NCBI GenBank assembly: GCA_022113835.1
Contig: JAILWY010000005.1
Span: 576,501-640,500, forward strand
Origin: Atopsyche davidsoni
Taxonomy: Eukaryota > Arthropoda > Insecta > Trichoptera > Hydrobiosidae
Reading direction: 5' to 3'
DNA: 64,000 nucleotides
The notes under the pieces were generated by a model that saw only the letters and a program-made list of their open reading frames with translations, was not told the DNA's origin and did no database searches. The stretch's first letter is position 1. Every line of letters starts with the position of its first letter. The translations under genes and the position numbers were made by a program. Shown here one piece after another: positions 10,443 through 25,701 of this stretch.

Positions 10443-10929
10443 GCACGCTCTGCCTTTTTAAGTCACCAACGACGTGATGAGTAATATTAAGTAAAAGTAT
10501 ACTTTTATTAGCATCGCTCAAATCGAGGCTGAAGAAAGCAATTATATTTTGAGACTGCACTTTCGATATTTAAAAAAAAATTGCTTATCCGTAGCTCTTT
10601 ATTGTGACATTCCATGCTCACAAAGTAAAGTGGTTCGAATAATTATTTCTGAATATATCCTGCTATCAATGATATCCAAAGTGATACTTAAAAATCACAA
10701 AACTGCATGTAGTTACTTTCGAATGTAACCAATGATAATTTCACACAGTCGTTGTTTGATGCACGAAAAGGTCTGTCTGTCCCATGTTCCACTTGAACCA
10801 TGTTAAGTCAAAAGCTCTTTATTGCCGTAATTATATTATACTGACCACTTTTCCGGTCATTTTGGTACAAAACGCCGTTGACAATCTACCTACTCCGTTG
10901 ATTTATATAATGTTTTCGTGTATTTACAG
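10443..10929. other. AT-rich spacer, nothing recognised
   Basis: No features beyond the acceptor-like pyrimidine tract at its 3' end leading into the candidate exon. Confidence 0.6.
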
Positions 10930-11007
10930 CGGTGAAGCGGTGCTTAAACTCCCGACTCCCGAGCCGAGATTCTCAATGCGCGTACATCGATCTCCACCCG
11001 AGCCGCC
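10930..11007 (+). other. candidate internal exon, 78 bp
   Basis: Acceptor GTTTTCGTGTATTTACAG (to 10929) with a TTGAT/TATAAT branch-like stretch upstream, and a consensus donor GTGAGTGCC at 11008. Two frames are open: GEAVLKLPTPEPRFSMRV and onward, and VKRCLNSRLPSRDSQCAY and onward. The second continues the phase left by the 8849-8933 segment. The exon is more GC-rich than its flanks. No known protein is recognised. Confidence 0.3.
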
Positions 11008-11035
11008 GTGAGTGCCTCGGTACGGCGGCGCCCGT

Positions 11036-11390
11036 TTCTTTACTTTCTTTTGAATTATTTTTTCTGGAATATTTGAAATTCCGAGAAATTCTCTAACGCA
11101 ATTTGTAATTTAGATTTGTTATCAGGTAACTATTTTGAATATTAAACCTTCGGATGGCGCGTTTAGACTGATTTATCTCCCTGTAAGTTCTAAAATTAAT
11201 AGCTAGTATTATATACACTGTCAGCATAGGTTTAATTACGTGCATGCCTTAAAATATTTTTTAAACAATATTAAACAATATTTTTAATCAAAAAAATATT
11301 TTTAAAAAAAGTTCTTGTGTCCAAAATCAAGATAAATTGGTTTCTTCAGCAAATAAATTATAAAAAACTTATTTTATCTATTAAACAATT
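11036..11390. other. AT-rich spacer, nothing recognised
   Basis: AT-rich sequence with TTAAACAATATTAAACAATATTTTT direct repetition near 11260-11285 only. Confidence 0.6.
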
Positions 11391-11575
11391 TTATTTTTAA
11401 TACTTTTTATTTAATTTTTTATGTTTTTTCCACATGTGTAATTTTATTTTATATCATGTGGCATTTTCAAACCGGTCACCAATGAAATTAAATATGTGGA
11501 AAATCACAAAAGTATTTTATTTAAAATATTAAAATTGAATTCCACCAAGTACTCTCCGTCAAAAATATTGAATAC
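11391..11575 (+). mobile_element. eroded head-to-head copy of the foldback/hammerhead-like family
   Basis: The right arm (plus sense) reads CAAACCGGTCACCAATGAAA, then ATGTGGAAAATCAC, AAAAGTATTTTATTTAAAATATT and GAATTCCACCAAGTACTC. The left arm carries the inverse TTTTCCACATGTG at about 11427. The stem-loop before CCGGTC is eroded here, leaving only part of GAAACCGGTC. Confidence 0.65.
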
Positions 11576-11604
11576 TTATTTTATTTTAAATAAATGCGTT
11601 CTCG

Positions 11605-11845
11605 TTGTCTGCCTCTCGGGCGGCCATTTTTATAGTAAGTCACTCACTGCCAGTGCGGCCCGGCAGATAAAGGCCTCCCGCCCTAACGAAGTGAGAAGCG
11701 TCTGAAGCGGACATGTCAGTCGCACAATCCGATCGGTCACACGTGCTCGGGTCGCGCGCACCGCCGCACCGCCGCGCTCGCCAAACTGTGGGCCGCGCAG
11801 CCGTCATTTATTAAATACATACAAGGATACATTCTTACTGTAAGT
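11605..11845. promoter_or_regulatory. CpG-rich island with downstream GTAAGT
   Basis: GC-rich from 11605, with a very CpG-dense core at 11735-11800 (CACACGTG E-box, GCGCGCACCGCCGC). A donor-like ACTGTAAGTG lies at about 11840. A non-coding first exon with its CpG promoter is one reading; a regulatory island is another. No TATA box. Confidence 0.25.
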
Positions 11846-12304
11846 GTATTGTTCATAAATGCTAGGCGTAGATTCAAATAATGTACACGATGTCATAATC
11901 TTTCGATATTTTATTTATGCATCCATGTGTAAAGGTTGCATTATCGTTGATTAATAATAAAAAGTTTTAAAAATCTCGACATGTTAACCTGTTTAAGTAC
12001 ACCAATCACCATAATACAAATTCAAACTGTGAATGCTTATTTATTTTACATTAAGATCATGCAAGATAGAATATTTATCAAAAATAAAATAAGCTTTATA
12101 ATTTTATACTGTTAAATTCGTATTAATTTTGAGCTACAATAAAATTAAGTTTTTTGCTGCAATAGCAGCTGTATTGGTCTTGACATTTGTCTTGCAATGT
12201 ACATATAAATAACAGCAATCATTTTTTAGACAAAGATGATGGATTTTCTTTCATTCTTTTAAGTACAGATTTTTTGATATGAATAATAATACTAGATCTA
12301 TTTC
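11846..12304. other. AT-rich spacer, nothing recognised
   Basis: AT-rich; no frame, repeat or splice-like pair of note. Confidence 0.6.
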
Positions 12305-12555
12305 GGTTGGGTAGTCAAGTGGCGCGGGTTGGGAAGCGCCGTGGCGGCTCGCGGGCGTGCAGTAAGTGATGCCATTGTCGCGGCGGGTTTGTCGTCTGAC
12401 GGAGCGTCGATGTGCCGGAGTTTAATTGATCGAATAAATTTGAGCTTCTTCAACATACTCCCTCACGTTCCGATTAAAAAGGATCCGCCCGGAGAGGCCG
12501 GCAGGGTGACGACAAGCCGATCAACCTTTCACGCGAAATAAACCCAATCGTCACC
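12305..12555 (+). other. GC island with 70-codon open frame
   Basis: A plus-strand frame at 12329-12541 is rich in A, R and S at its start and ends at TAA. It contains a GTAAGTG donor word at about 12361, which would truncate it. No domain. A conserved non-coding island is as likely as an exon. Confidence 0.2.
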
Positions 12556-13545
12556 ATTATCCGTCTTCTTGTCTCTGATTTGATAATTATCAGGGGTACG
12601 TCTTCAACTTTTTTTTGCTCTCAACCATTTAGTAAATCTTAATTTTTGTATTGAACAAATAACACACGTTTGATTCAGAGTTTAATTATGTCACATATAA
12701 GTAATATGGAGCCATTATTAAACAGGTTTATTTTTTAATACGTTACATCTAAACAACAATTTCAAATATTTTTATTTGTGATTGCACTTGTCTTTCGATA
12801 GCTAAAAGAAAAAGGCAAAAGTGCTCACAAGAAAAAAAAAGTTTTATCCTGAAAGTCGGATTATTCGTATTTGTTACTTGCAATGTAATTTTTTACAGTA
12901 GATTTGGCTCGGCAATGTTTGTTACTTCTTGAGATGTCCCGATGTCGACTCGGTCGGCGACCGACGTCTTTCTCCCGTGGTGCGCCGAATTTTTTCCGTG
13001 TTCTATGCCGCGGACACGTCCGCAGAATGCGGTCGCAAATTTAGTCTCCCGTAGCCGCACAATCATAACTTCGCCGGCGGGCGAGAAGCGCGCCAGGGCT
13101 GCGCAAAAACTAATACATAATCGTGGTAATTTGTATGTTTTTATAAACTTAAATGTTATATTATTAATTAGTTCTTTCAGAGCACAAAACGGTTGATCGT
13201 AGCATAATAATTTTTGAGGCATTTTTTTGTAATTTTAGTTTCGTAATATAGGGCGATTGCCGTACGATTATTCTACTTGAATCGCCATATACATATTGTA
13301 TGGACTTATGATTTTTTAAAATGAAATATTCAATGACAATCATTAGTTCTATGCAAATGACAATATTTTCAGCAGCCCAAGAATCGTTCATATAATTTAT
13401 TGAAGCAATTTATAAATCTTGATACATTTTTTTATATTCTTCTATTCACTCCGATTTTTTACAATGTATCAAGGTCCCAAAGATCCCCTGAAAGCTTTAA
13501 GTTTAAAGTGTTTTTGTACACATGTTTCACCATGAATATTCGAGG
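12556..13545. other. spacer with GC island 12940-13105
   Basis: The island is CpG-rich and open on both strands (84 codons plus, 109 minus), which is a composition effect. TTAATTAG follows it at about 13165. Otherwise AT-rich. Confidence 0.45.
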
Positions 13546-13660
13546 TTGAACCCCACCCGTCCCGGTGGAGGCGACACCTCAGGAGCTCACCTCAGCTATC
13601 GAGGAGCGCCCAGAGGCCCGCCCTGTGCCGCCTTGGACTTCGGGGAATAACGAGGTATAT
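13546..13660. other. GC island; weak exon-like segment 13596-13654
   Basis: CTCACCTCAG ends at 13595 and a GAG-GTATAT donor-like junction lies at 13654/13655. The 59 bp between are open in two frames. The minus strand has GGGTTCAACCTC, a weak B-box word. None of these is decisive. Confidence 0.15.
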
Positions 13661-15329
13661 CCTGTTTTATTTACACACACATAACACGTTTCTTGCTGCC
13701 TGTTAGTTTTTTGAATGTTTGATAATGTGATGGGTTGTGTATAGAAAATGTGATTGACGATCTGACGCGTGAAGACGGAAATTTACCCTTTATAGGTCAC
13801 AAGTTGCTTGTGCTAAGGTAATGTAATACTTAACGTATAATCAGTGATAATTAAATCAGTTTTAAAATATAACTAGAAAATATGAAATTTGCGCAAGGTG
13901 TTGTATGTTATAAAACGTAACAATGTATTTTAAAATTAATAGGCTGTATTTTATTCGAAACATTTCTTATTGGAGAAAACGAAAGAAGCATTGTATTTAA
14001 TTTTATTAAAAATGACAATATTGTCAGCTATTCAAAATAACAAGTCGTGATTTAAAAGCCACCCAAAAAACATCTGCTTATATAAAAATACAGATGATTT
14101 GCTCGTCTTATACCAAGACACGAAATTCTGTTATCTCCGAAAATGACCAAAAGAAAAGCGAAAATATCGGCTTACGTCTTTACGTCAAATAAAAATCAAA
14201 AAATTACACTTTGAAAAAATAATTCAAAAGTTACACAATTCTTATATTATTATTTTTATAAAAGCGTGTTTGGAAATTTGACAATTTATTATATTTGATT
14301 CTATTTTGTGCAGTTGTTTCTTGTTGATCTGTATTTTTCGCTTTGCTGTGCTCTGCGGGATGAGTGATGTATCAGAGCGTTGTATTATTTGTAAACTCCT
14401 ATAAAGGATCAACTCTTCCGCAACAATGGATTTTTATTTTGAGTTGCTTAAATGTTATTTTTATTAATGGTATCTCTTACACGGATATCATTGCTAAACG
14501 ATGATATAATTTCACTAATGTATATAGTGACTAATATGAAAACAATACCAAGAATTGAGTCATACAAAGATATATTTCCAAGCATTTAAAAACATTTATA
14601 TACAAGCATAATAGCCACAAATCGATTTTTAATTAAATTATTCCACTTAATAAACCTTAATTATTATTAAAACCAATTTAAACAAAATTAGCATTTTTTA
14701 CAGCCTTTAAAACAGGAACACTAACTTTTAAAGAATTTTGAGAAATCTCCGGATGATTAGCAAGGCATGCAGGCATTACATCATGCACAGCATGACGCAT
14801 GCAGTTTTTGTATTTTTGTTTTTAATTATTTCGTTACTTTAGGAGCACTCATGCATTTTTCAACTGAAAAAGGAATAAATAAATTGTATTTAGAGAAACA
14901 CAACAAATATAAGTTGGTTAAATGTGTTATAAAATTGTAAAGGTAAAATAGTGAATTGAATATAATTTGATTTGTTCATTGCAAGATTTAGTACCGATGT
15001 ATAGGCTTATGCATGTTTCTTTATGTTCAAAGATGGTTGGCGGTATAAATGTTTAGCAGTAAATCTGTGGTTTTTAAGTATCAAATTTGATAGTTAAAAT
15101 TTGACTTTGTGAACTGTTTTGAATGGTCTATTTTATATGATAAAAATATTTAAATTTTTTAAAACATATTCTGTTAATTTTACAGTCGTCCTCAGCTTTA
15201 TGTGTATAGCTGTTATCGCTTAAGTTTTCCTTATTTTATAAGTGCACTCATTTTTAGAGGAATTCAGTGAAGACCCGCAAAGAATTCTTATGATTTTCGT
15301 TCTCAAGTGACTCATTGTCCATCAGCCGT
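13661..15329. other. long AT-rich spacer, nothing recognised
   Basis: About 1.7 kb of AT-rich sequence. No open frame over 60 codons, no tRNA-like signal and no tandem array noticed. Confidence 0.6.
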
Positions 15330-15660
15330 TCACCTTTGGGTCACTAATGGTCCATGAAAGTGTTTCCCAGAAGGTCGCCTAGCGGGCCCGTGGCCGTATC
15401 GATATCGCAGACCGCAGTCTAATTAACACCCATTCATCGGATCGCAGTACCGCGGATTTGTGCAGATGATCGATTAATTATATATCACTATCAATTTGCT
15501 AGTGATTTATTGATCTGCAATTTGAAGGCAAAAGCAAATACGGAGAGCTTTTCCGGTGATAAAAAGTTTTATGGCGTATATCATCAGCTTGTTTTGACCC
15601 GCAGCCTGGGGGTGATTATTGACTCAGTCTCTTTTGCCAAGTCATGAATATTTAACTGAT
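15330..15660. promoter_or_regulatory. candidate enhancer island
   Basis: A less AT-rich block. In order it carries the GTATCGATATCGCAGA palindrome, GCAGTCTAATTAACACC, GATCGATTAATTATATATCAC, TTTTATGGCGTATATC, and TTGACTCAGTC with an AP-1-like TGACTCA. The clustering of homeodomain (TTAATTA), GATA/ATCGAT and AP-1 words suggests a developmental enhancer. This is inference from motif words. Confidence 0.35.
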
Positions 15661-15867
15661 TCTTAAGAAATAAATAATGTGTTGTTTGAGGTAAGACAAT
15701 AAAATGGTGATTAAGATGAGATAATTATAGAATGCAGTTGATCTAAATCATTTTCTATATTTCTTGGTTGGAAGTGCTCATGTAGCGGGTATTTTTCGAA
15801 TTCCCACGAAAACTAAATACTCTCAAATTATCGAAATAAATCTTTGCGCTTTCTGCTTTTAATTATA

Positions 15868-15930
15868 AAAATACAATGTTTTTGATACAGAGTACATGGT
15901 GGAATTCCATTTAAATATTTTATTTATAGT
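15868..15930 (+). mobile_element. fragment of the foldback/hammerhead-like family
   Basis: Contains ACAGAGTACATGGTGGAATT then CCATTTAAATATTTTATTT, the outer end of the family. No inner arm follows. Confidence 0.65.
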
Positions 15931-16147
15931 AAATTTAACTATATTATTGATTTTTGTGAAGACCGTCTCACAGGAAGTACGATTTTGCCTATATAGGTTT
16001 GATTGATTGATAATGATTAAGTACATTTTTTAAAATAATGAAAATAGATTAAAGAAACTCTTAGAAAAATATAAATTTAATTGGCATAAAAAGTACGTTG
16101 TTTCATTTATAGGATATGATTGTTAAAAAGTCTTGCCTAGTACTAGT

Positions 16148-16220
16148 GATTCGTTGGCATAATTGGTAATGCACCGGCCATGTAAGCCTGGGGATGTGGA
16201 TTCGAATCCCACAAAAATTG
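16148..16220 (+). pseudogene. tRNA-like sequence, best preserved in the window
   Basis: The D-arm stem GCAT/ATGC is perfect around AATTGGTA. The anticodon arm is CCGGC-CATGTAA-GCCTG with four of five pairs, giving anticodon TGT (threonine type) but A instead of the expected U at position 33. The T-arm is GTGGA-TTCGAAT-CCCAC with four of five pairs. The acceptor (GATTCGT against AAAAATT) pairs at five of seven positions. A cloverleaf is recognisable but mismatched in three arms, so a pseudogene or SINE head is more likely than a working tRNA-Thr. Confidence 0.6.
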
Positions 16221-16650
16221 CGATGATGTTTTTCTAATAGTTTCTTTAATCAATTTTCAATATTTGAAAAAATGTACTTAATCATTACAATTTAACTGAT
16301 TGTAAATACGTGGAATGCCATTGTTAGATTTGTTATTCGTTTCCGTTTTATTCGATATGATACTTCAATCAAACCTTAATTTCTTAATTTGTTTTATTCC
16401 ACATTTTGCTGTCAGTTGCTTACGTCAATTTACCTTTTCGCCTTGGTATCAACATTACCATCTTCAGGTGTCAAGTTTGAGTTTTATAACAACGTGTATG
16501 ATGAGCAATGTGGGACAGGCTTGAGAAATGTGTCGCTGTTAACAATTTAAAATGTTTTTACAAATTGTATATTCATAGTTTTTGTTGACTTATAAATTGG
16601 AATTTTACTAACCTGTATCTATTTTTGTTTTATAATAAAACACTAAATGA
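16221..16650. other. AT-rich spacer
   Basis: A 69-codon frame at 16315-16524 has no domain. T-rich tail sequence follows the tRNA-like element at 16230. Confidence 0.5.
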
Positions 16651-16712
16651 TGCGGGATGACCATAACGCGGTCCTCTGAACTTGGGATTCCCGGTTCTAC
16701 TCCGCTCTATAA
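16651..16712 (+). pseudogene. degenerate tRNA-like sequence
   Basis: ATTCCCGGTTCTACTCCGCT contains a full B-box (GGTTCTACTCC). The upstream GGGATGACCATAACGCGGTC is a poor A-box. Only about 430 bp separate it from the element at 16148, and the two are not copies of each other. Confidence 0.4.
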
Positions 16713-17027
16713 TTACGGCGGTGGAGTATAATAATATTCATTTTGGATTCCATAAATATCATTTAATTAGGATTATTTGTCTAGACTCCAGTTAATATAT
16801 TTAAATTAGTAAATAATTTATTACGAGATAGAGCCGTAATTAATTGCATGTTTAAATTATATTTTATCGATTTGTCCTTGAGATTTATGATTCGCTGAAG
16901 TATATTAAGAACATTTGTTAATTTATTTTATTACCTATAATTATACGTTTTTACTTTTCGGACTTTAGAAGATTATCTATATAATCAATGATATATTTAT
17001 ATTTGTTCCTATACACACACGCATACA

Positions 17028-19129
<2,102 letters not shown>

Positions 19130-19276
19130 AATCAGCATTAATTCGGCGGCCGTGGAGCCCGCGCGGTGCAGCTCGACGCGGTCAGAGGTGAATGTTTCAA
19201 ATGTCACTTCCTGTGCTTCATTGAATGCGCCTTGATTGATCGCCGCCCGGACCGACGCGGCGCCCGCGAACATCAA

Positions 19277-21591
<2,315 letters not shown>

Positions 21592-21660
21592 TGTATGGCC
21601 AGTGGCTAAGAGATTACGATATTTTTTGTTTGTGAGCGCTTTCGACTTGCAAGGTCTTCT
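21592..21660 (+). pseudogene. tRNA-like sequence with the dispersed 30-bp motif
   Basis: TGGCCAGTGGCTAAGAGATT is an A-box/D-arm match. It is followed by TTGTTTGTGAGCGCTTTCGA (21626-21645), the motif shared with 2928-2957, 24696-24725 and 54521-54545. CGACTTGCAAGGTC can fold as an anticodon-like arm with TGC in the loop. The B-box is missing. Confidence 0.45.
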
Positions 21661-23426
21661 GCAAATAAATAAAATTATTATAATTTATATATTTTTATTT
21701 TATCCCACGTTTTGGTTCTTATATAATAATCGTCTTAAGGGGTGAAAAAATAGCTGGTAAAATTAAGTTTTTTTTTACTGTCGGCCCCGAGCAGCGCTAA
21801 AATTAGTTTGGCTGTATTAATGTGATCTGATAACCTTGGAATAAAAAAAAATCAACGCGACCTTAACAACCTGTGTTGTTTTAACTTACGAGTATTGTTA
21901 AATATGAGAAAGGCATTGGATAGCGCTGGGCTGTGCTCTCAGAGCTCGCGACGCGGGCTTTACTTTAAATTGACCACTGGAAGATTTCCCTGAAGAAATA
22001 GAGCAGATCCGGTCTGGTGTCAATTTGCAGTGCGAGCCAGGCTGCGCGAGCAGATCCTCGCGGCTGTCGAGAGAGGTTTCAGCTGCTATAAAAAGAGAGT
22101 CACGGTTTTCAAGTTATATCTGTAGAGACTAGTTTCTTATACAAGACTGAAGAAAGCAGAAGCTAATTCTAAATAAAATCAAAACTTAATTTTAGTTTTA
22201 AAAAGGTTGTAATGTTTAAAGAAACTATAATGTAAATCAAATGAATTAAACTATGTGTTTTATATGTATCGTTGGCATGCACGTCTAGGGAAAGACTTAC
22301 AGTCAACTTTTTTTCCGTGTATAAATTAACAGATTATAGCGAATCGAATGTTATTGAAAAGTTTACACACCTTAATTTATAAAACAGGCTAAAACTTTAA
22401 GGCAAATCGAATATTATTAAATTAAAATTTATTAAATACCTTACAATTTCATATTTTAAAGATTTGGGGTAAACTCGCCTCCGAAAGGATCTCGTTGGAC
22501 TAACATCGATTTAGTATAATAAACTGGTAGAAAATGTAGTTTTTTTTAGAAAATCGGAGTTTTTTTTTTGCGAAAATTAAAAAAACAACCAAACCTTCAT
22601 GCTCAATCATTTATCACGTAAATTGTTCATTTTCAATTATTCTCTAAATTCCGTTTTTTTTAATTTATCGAAGAACTAATTAAAATATTATTGTGTTATT
22701 TTAACTATTTGGCAATGATGATATATTTTTGATTTCACTTTTTACTGGCAAACCCTCCCTCGCCACGAGTCACAGGCCCTGGCCAGTTTCCGCCGGCCGC
22801 GTGGCACTCCGAGCACGTCCTCTGGCTGGCCGAGGCTGCAGTAGGACTAGTGGGGCTGGGGAGACGAGGCTACTACGTGTTCGCAGTACAGAATATATCT
22901 ATTATATTCTTGTATCTTCATTGACTAGACTTTGTATGTTACAACATAGTTGCACCGTTGCAACCTCGTTTGTAATGCGGACGACATTACGCTCTTTAAA
23001 ACGGCACAGATTTTTCATATTTACGATTATGCATTTTGAGATTTGTTTTATCTATCGACGTGGAGCCGACAAAAATAAGTACCTTGAAACCAAAGTCAGA
23101 AATAGATTCAAATTTGAAAATTGTCAAAAATTTATATGGATTGGTGAAAAAATCATCTTATTCATATTGTGTGTGTTTTATGAAGAAACACAATATTGTA
23201 TGGAATATAATGAAGGCTATAACCTTATGACTTGCAAACGCCAAATTAATATCAACAGTAGCACACTGTTGTCTGATGTGTTCATACTCGTATCACTGAA
23301 TATCAATATATTTTTTTAGTTCGTTTAATGTGAAGATATCTTCAATATAATATAATAATAATATTATTTTACTGTATTTGTATGAGTACTTATCAGTTAC
23401 GCTTTAAGTTCACGTTCAATTACAGA
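21661..23426. other. spacer with GC islands 21930-22090 and 22740-22890
   Basis: The longest non-microsatellite frame of the window (22729-23319, 196 codons, plus) starts at TTG, has a GC-rich first third and an AT-rich remainder, and shows no domain. I read it as chance continuation of an island frame. Confidence 0.4.
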
Positions 23427-23502
23427 TACGCGGTGGCCGAGAATACCTCGGCGCTAGTCTAAAGATACGAAGTTTGGGCTCGAAACCCACTCGTGTTTGC
23501 AG
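23427..23502 (+). pseudogene. tRNA-like sequence
   Basis: GCGGTGGCCGAGAATACCTC is A-box-like and TTGGGCTCGAAACCCACT is a T-arm with a GGG/CCC stem and a B-box. The spacing of about 45 bases fits a tRNA. The anticodon arm does not close cleanly. Confidence 0.5.
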
Positions 23503-23924
23503 AGAAATGTAATAAAAACATAGAAGTGTGAATCTATCACAATATTCAAAAAGTATTACATAAAAAATAAACATAACCTATCGTATATTTGAAGCTCATA
23601 AAGCAAAAGAGCTTTTTTAAAATTAACAGTTTGTTAATGCTAATATTAAGGTTGCATCCGCGCGCGCACTTGTGCTGAATTATTCAATATTCCATGTGGA
23701 TTTATGAAAATGAATGCTTGGCAAAGAAATCTTTCAACGATGACAAATCCTGTGATGTGAATTTTAACAGGAATTTGATTATTATTCTGTCAGCGCACCC
23801 TGTCACAATCACAGGTGCGAAAGAATTCATAAGAGATATGTTAACAAACACCTGTGGTTCTCTCGTGATTCAGAAATTGTACCGAAATCACTTTCTAGGA
23901 AATTTATATTATAATATATCCTAG

Positions 23925-23927
<3 letters not shown>
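23503..23927. other. AT-rich spacer
   Basis: Nothing recognised; a 76-codon frame (23694-23924) ends inside the following microsatellite edge. Confidence 0.55.
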
Positions 23928-23994
<67 letters not shown>

Positions 23995-24009
23995 ATATAT
24001 ATATATACA
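23928..24009. repeat. (TA)n microsatellite
   Basis: TA alternation interrupted once by TATGTATGTA at 23985-23993. Confidence 0.97.
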
Positions 24010-24695
24010 TAAAGATTAACCATTCCTTGAAGACATCTGTCACGAATTGCCAAATTTATCAATTGCTTATAGTCATTTATCAACAAACTAAGCGATACAC
24101 GATGCCGCATTCTACAAAAAAGTCAATCACAGTTCCATATATAATTAACTGTTTTTAGATTGAATATTATATTTTTGTATTTAATCAATCTTAAGTTTCC
24201 TTTTGGCGCATTGTATCAAAACAAGGCAAAACACTTTTATCACGAATAGTAAATTAAAAAGTTTTTGATTAATAATAAATAACAACGGAACGTATTCCGA
24301 AATCTCTATGTATCAACATATTGTGGTACTGCATAATTTTAATTACACAAATAACTGAAATAATTCTTAGTATGGAATAAATCAAATAAGGGCAAACACG
24401 AGCAGTCGTTGAGTTTGCCTTTTATATAATCTAAAAAGGTGATTTCGATCCCGCAGCTTATCGGGCTTCAATTAGAGATTTAAATCCTGCGTCAGGGCTG
24501 ACGAGACTGCGAGGAACGCGCTCCGCTGCCCTTCAATTAACATTCCCGATGACGCGCACTTAGCGGGGAATCCTGCCCCAGGGCGGGACCTGCGCGGATT
24601 ATATCCAAAGACAGTTTCGCCCGTTTCATTTAGCTTTACATCAATCTATGACAAAATGGCTATGACTTTTCGAACATTTCGAACGAGTGAAGAAT
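24010..24695. other. AT-rich spacer, then candidate regulatory island 24440-24610
   Basis: The island mixes GC-rich blocks with homeodomain-like words (CTTCAATTAGAG, CTTCAATTAACATT) and a GCGCAC-rich end. No frame is supported. Enhancer is the favoured reading, from composition only. Confidence 0.35.
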
Positions 24696-24725
24696 CCTTT
24701 GAAAAGCAGAAGCGCTCACAAACAA
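24696..24725 (-). repeat. dispersed 30-bp motif, copy 2
   Basis: On the minus strand it reads TTGTTTGTGAGCGCTTCTGC then TTTTCAAAGG and differs from 2928-2957 at about three positions. Upstream on the same strand GGAATAGCTAAGCG resembles an A-box, supporting a tRNA-derived origin. Confidence 0.7.
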
Positions 24726-24997
24726 GAATGCTCTAAAGACCTAAGCGCTTAGCTATTCCATATTGTTGTTTTTGAACAATTTTCATAGATATCTGAGATC
24801 TATTTGTTAGTTTTACAAGAGATTAAAAATGAAATGAATTGTATTGGTGCTAATGACTTAAGATGTATATCTTAATCCTTTATCTCTTAGCGACTTAAAG
24901 TGTGTATCTGGAAATGACACAAATCTCCTGAGCTCGTGACATTATCCAAGCCTGCCCCCGTCTCGACCACGTCGCTGGCCGGGAAGATGTGAAGAAT

Positions 24998-25218
24998 GTG
25001 AAGATTGGGTGCGCAGAAGAGATGCGCAGATGCAATGCGCATATTGAATGTGAATAATTGATGCGCAGAGTAAATGTTAAGCTTGTAGGCGCAGATTGCA
25101 TGCGCAGAAAAGATGCGCAAATTTAATGTGGAGTTTGTAAGCGCAGATTTGATTAGCAGATTGGGTGCGCAGAAAAGATGCGCAGGTTAAATGTGAAGAT
25201 TGTAAGCGCAGATTGGAT
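24998..25218. repeat. 13-bp minisatellite, 17 units in exact register
   Basis: The array splits without any indel into seventeen 13-mers, most of the form GCGCAGANNNNAT (GCGCAGAAGAGAT, GCGCAGATGCAAT, GCGCAGATTGCAT and others), with interspersed GTGAAGATTGTAA-type units. Units at 25102-25166 and 25167-25218 suggest a higher-order 65-bp repeat of five units. More diverged GCGCAGA words continue to about 25290. Register kept despite base divergence implies an old array whose length is constrained, or one that was amplified and then point-mutated. Confidence 0.92.
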
Positions 25219-25701
25219 GCGCTCAGTGGCTTTGCTCAGATTTCACGCGCAGAGTAGTCTGCGGTGGCATGTACTCGTAGATGCGCAGATTGGGACTCGT
25301 GCTTGTGCGGCGCGCCAGTTCCAATTCTGAGAGCCCCGAGATGCGGCCACATGCGGATGTGAGAAGCAATTATCCGTTATGTGATGTTTTAAAAATAGCA
25401 AATGAGTAGTAATAGCAGTATGCATACAATTATGACAATGATTTATTTTAAATATAACACTGGCTTGACAACTGTTCAGCAATTTACATCGAGATATTAT
25501 CTCAAGATTTATTGAAATACGTGTATTTTATTTTCTGACAATGTTCTTCAAAAGTAGTGGCGCTTACTTGTTTAAAAATGTATTTTCTGTCTGCTAGCTC
25601 TTTGACAACTCATTATACTGGTGACATGACATTTGACTGATTTTCTTTATTTTTATGATTATCTGAACATTGACATTGTCTTATTGTTGAGTAAACACAT
25701 A
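25219..25701. other. minisatellite edge and spacer
   Basis: Scattered GCGCAGA words to about 25290, then a GC patch to 25360 and AT-rich sequence. No gene. Confidence 0.5.

Noticed and set aside
10282..10560. Frame with repeated REQGAGS peptide
   Set aside because: No ATG; the peptide is the 7-bp minisatellite read in three frames.
13546..13654. Candidate exon at 13596-13654
   Set aside because: The donor GTATAT is weak and the frame short; kept only as a note in the island entry.
22729..23319. 196-codon plus-strand frame
   Set aside because: TTG start, composition changes from GC-rich to AT-rich along the frame, no domain, no splice context.
24998..25218. CRISPR array
   Set aside because: Units are contiguous 13-mers without spacers, in eukaryotic-type DNA.
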